A DNA stretch of 64,000 bases from Clostridium thermosuccinogenes (GTDB lineage: Bacteria; Bacillota; Clostridia; Acetivibrionales; DSM-5807), in the NCBI RefSeq assembly GCF_002896855.1, contig NZ_CP021850.1, positions 4,179,665-4,243,664 on the forward strand. The letters are read 5' to 3'. The translations under genes were made by a program, and so were the position numbers. Under the pieces are notes generated by a model. That model was given only the letters and a program-made list of their open reading frames with translations, was not told the origin of the DNA and did no database searches. Below, piece by piece: positions 61,669-64,000 of this stretch. The first letter of the stretch is position 1; each line of letters opens with the position of its first letter.

Positions 61669-64000
61669 CTATACTTTATCAAAAGCCACCACCAGATGAT
61701 CATCGATTTTTGAATGCTTGCGGGATAATAAAATCATGTCATCTCCCTCTTCATGGATGGTATAATCATCGCTGGGCTTAATTTTGCTGCCCTTTTCAAA
61801 TACTATGATATCCTCAGGCTGAGTCAGGCGAAATTCGATGGAGCTTTCTGCCACGCCCAAAACCTCGGCGGTAGAGTAGCGTACTTTGATGCCTCCAAAT
61901 TCCACGTTCAGAGGAAGCATCAGACCATCCCTCGGCTGGAGGTGCAGCTTGCGCCCGCCAAACAGCTTGCATCCCTTTTCAAATATATGAAACTCCTTTT
62001 CAAAACCATCCAGGTTGAGGATATGGATAAAACGCTCCTTTTCTCCGTTGGAGGCTGATGTCATAAATATTCCGTGATAACTGCAGTCATGGGTAAGGGA
62101 TGCCTTCGCTCCAAGCTTTTCAAGAGCCGCTTTAAACAGTTTGATATCACATATATAGGAACAAGCGATAACAATAGCCCTGCCTCTGCCGACAGCCACA
62201 TCAAAGCCGCAAATTTCATCAGTTCCGCGTACCCTCAGAATGGCATCCACCTTGTCCGATTTGAAGACCTGGGCATAATGGGAACGGATTTCCGGGCGAG
62301 GATTTGCCCAACCGTCAGCATAGATGCTGAGATAAAAGCCTTGCCCATCATATCTTTCGCCTGAAATTTCTACCCCTAAAGCTTCAGCCAGCAGCCTGCA
62401 GGGTTTCCCTTCCATATCGTACTGCGGCAGTTCCCCGTAAATGAGCAAGCCACCTCCTGAGCTCATATAATCCACAAGCTTTTTCTGAATGCTTGAATCC
62501 ATATAACGGGCTGATGGCAGCGCAATAACAGATGTTGTTTTTGAATCCGGCCATTTATTTTGAATGTCTATGCTTCCAAATCTGTATCCCGCCAGCAGCA
62601 TGGCACGCCCCATTATTTCCCATGCACCTCCGGCGCGCCTTGCCTCAAGATTTTCCACAATTCCCTTCATTCTCCCGCTCTTTTTATAGCAGTATTCCGT
62701 CATGTAGTAATCGGGTATGAAAGCAAAAGCCACATCATCATGCTCTTCCTGCATTGAAGCCACTTTTTCCCCGGCGGCGAGGATCGTTTTTATGGTTCTG
62801 GACATTCTTGGATAAGTATAGTTAAGCTCCCCCTCCGGACTAACCGGTGCTGCAAACCCATGCCTTTCACCCGTTATCGCTATCCTGTCGTTTCCGTCAT
62901 GAGGCTTGTGGTTTAATACATAATTTCGCCCGCCGGCAAAAAGGTAATAGTTGAGCATCCTGTTTCCCTGGGCTATGCACATCCTCGTCTTGAAATCCGC
63001 TGCCGAAACATCATAGCGCGGGCTTAAAGTGCAGCCATAATTGCCGTCACCGCACTCAAACTCTATAGATGTCAGGGGTTGGTCCTCATTGGCGACGGCA
63101 TCCATAAAGCCATTGATGATATATAAATCCTGGAAGTTATTCATAGTCAGATCCCCCAGATATATATCCGAACCGGAAATATATCCTTTATCCTGGGTAT
63201 AAGCTTCATAAAGCTGGCTTATGCCTATGGGATACATCAGGGCGCGTCCCCCGCCCGTTCCATGGATATTAATAACAAAGGGTACTTCCTTTACGCCGAA
63301 TTCCTCGGCATAAGCCCGCAGTGTTGCCACATATCGGGCAAAGCGGTTTCTCATGAAATATCCCAGGTCATGCAAAAGCTCCGCCGCATATGTATCTTCC
63401 GGAGTCCTCACTTTTTCAGCCAGGAGAGAAGTATCTCCGATATCGAAAGGATACCTTTCCCTGAGGGAGGAAGGGGCATATTTCCCTCGAAGCCAGGCCG
63501 CAAAATCCTTTATAACATTATCATTCAGCACCGGCTTGTTTTGAACCCACGACAGCATGCCTATCTCATTATCCAGCTGCACTCCGATGATATTCCCGCC
63601 TTTGCCGTAAAGCCTTGGTGCGATAACAGACATGACTGCCGAATACCACTTGCGGGATTCCTCCAGAAATTCCGGTGAAAGGTAATCAACGGTTTTTGCC
63701 GTAGCTTTGCTGCCATCCCAGCTTATCGGAACTATATGAGGATGCTTCTCAAACACCCAATAAGGTATTCCTTCATTCTTCATCTCCGCCATTATGAAAG
63801 GCCCGGGGCGCACAAAGAAATACAGTCCGCTGTCCCTGCACATGTCTATGAAGGCTCCAAGATTCAGCTCTTTTCTGGAATGTCCGTCGAGATCTATGTC
63901 CCCTTCCCTCTCCTCGTGGCATATCCACGGCACATAAGAAGCCACGGCATTGCAGCCTGCAGCTTTCAGCTTTTCTATCCTGTCCTTCCACTCATCAAAT
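61669..64000 (-). CDS. GH35-like beta-galactosidase/glycosidase, 5' truncated
   Basis: At least 776 residues visible, with the start beyond the window edge (FDEWKDRIEKLKAAGCNAVASYVPW is still in frame). It is a (beta/alpha)8 glycosidase of the GH35 type: LYFFVRPGPFIMAEM, acid/base in GVQLDNEIGMLSW, nucleophile probably in SIEFECGDGNYG, then a glutamine-amidotransferase-like domain (~490-640) and a beta-sandwich. The DNEIG variation from ENEYG and the extra middle domain set it apart from the GH35 at 49.8 kb. Substrate unknown; cytoplasmic location cannot be judged without the N-terminus. Confidence 0.82.
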   Translation of the reverse strand, partial: FDEWKDRIEKLKAAGCNAVASYVPWICHEEREGDIDLDGHSRKELNLGAFIDMCRDSGLYFFVRPGPFIMAEMKNEGIPYWVFEKHPHIVPISWDGSKATAKTVDYLSPEFLEESRKWYSAVMSVIAPRLYGKGGNIIGVQLDNEIGMLSWVQNKPVLNDNVIKDFAAWLRGKYAPSSLRERYPFDIGDTSLLAEKVRTPEDTYAAELLHDLGYFMRNRFARYVATLRAYAEEFGVKEVPFVINIHGTGGGRALMYPIGISQLYEAYTQDKGYISGSDIYLGDLTMNNFQDLYIINGFMDAVANEDQPLTSIEFECGDGNYGCTLSPRYDVSAADFKTRMCIAQGNRMLNYYLFAGGRNYVLNHKPHDGNDRIAITGERHGFAAPVSPEGELNYTYPRMSRTIKTILAAGEKVASMQEEHDDVAFAFIPDYYMTEYCYKKSGRMKGIVENLEARRAGGAWEIMGRAMLLAGYRFGSIDIQNKWPDSKTTSVIALPSARYMDSSIQKKLVDYMSSGGGLLIYGELPQYDMEGKPCRLLAEALGVEISGERYDGQGFYLSIYADGWANPRPEIRSHYAQVFKSDKVDAILRVRGTDEICGFDVAVGRGRAIVIACSYICDIKLFKAALEKLGAKASLTHDCSYHGIFMTSASNGEKERFIHILNLDGFEKEFHIFEKGCKLFGGRKLHLQPRDGLMLPLNVEFGGIKVRYSTAEVLGVAESSIEFRLTQPEDIIVFEKGSKIKPSDDYTIHEEGDDMILLSRKHSKIDDHLVVAFDKV

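Overview
The window looks like chromosome from an anaerobic, spore-forming clostridium of moderate GC, probably of the polysaccharide-degrading cluster III type. Support comes from spoIIE, spoVB and a Spo0E-like peptide, a SigI/RsgI sigma/anti-sigma pair, a lysine 2,3-aminomutase, CtsR operators in front of hsp20, and three glycoside hydrolases.

Layout. 1-1.6 kb: end of an NAD(P)HX repair gene and a coiled-coil protein. 1.8-11.5 kb: a cell-surface polysaccharide locus in two facing blocks, with flippase, UDP-ManNAc dehydrogenase and glycosyltransferase on +, and GT2, DUF2304, acyltransferase, glycosyltransferase, DUF4330 and an O-antigen ligase/polymerase on -. The minus block is interrupted by a 430-bp simple-repeat tract. 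11.7-13.5 kb: a MocR regulator and a Spo0E-like peptide. 13.66-26.15 kb: a 12.5-kb integrative element. 26.2-37 kb: hsp20, spoVB, thioesterase, the mrfB exonuclease and mrfA helicase split by a GntR-ABC cassette, and dusB. 37-40 kb: a truncated sigma factor, a Dph6-type ATPase, a GNAT, an IS200-type insertion and tRNA-Arg(CCG). 40-49.4 kb: membrane proteins, spoIIE, a large secreted carbohydrate-binding protein, rsgI and sigI. 49.7-64 kb: GH35 beta-galactosidase, an AAC(3)-like gene, MBL, nucleotidyltransferase and HAD genes, a lysine aminomutase/ATP-grasp pair, a sugar isomerase-like protein, a GH144-type enzyme and a second GH35-like enzyme running off the end.

The most striking object is the 13662-26146 element. 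It carries an XRE regulator, type III Mod and Res, a DUF3883 protein, an AEP-type primase/SF3 helicase, a lone HK97-type capsid protein, TnpW and a TnpX-type large serine recombinase. It shows no relaxase, portal, terminase or tail gene. Its ends can be placed from the sequence. A 5-bp direct repeat (TAAAG) flanks it, 22-bp imperfect inverted repeats point inward from both ends, and removing it rebuilds a perfect 14-bp stem intrinsic terminator just after hsp20. The element therefore sits in the loop of a transcription terminator. I read it as a serine-recombinase-mobilised, capsid-carrying satellite-like island with restriction cargo; the boundaries are well supported and the lifestyle is inference.
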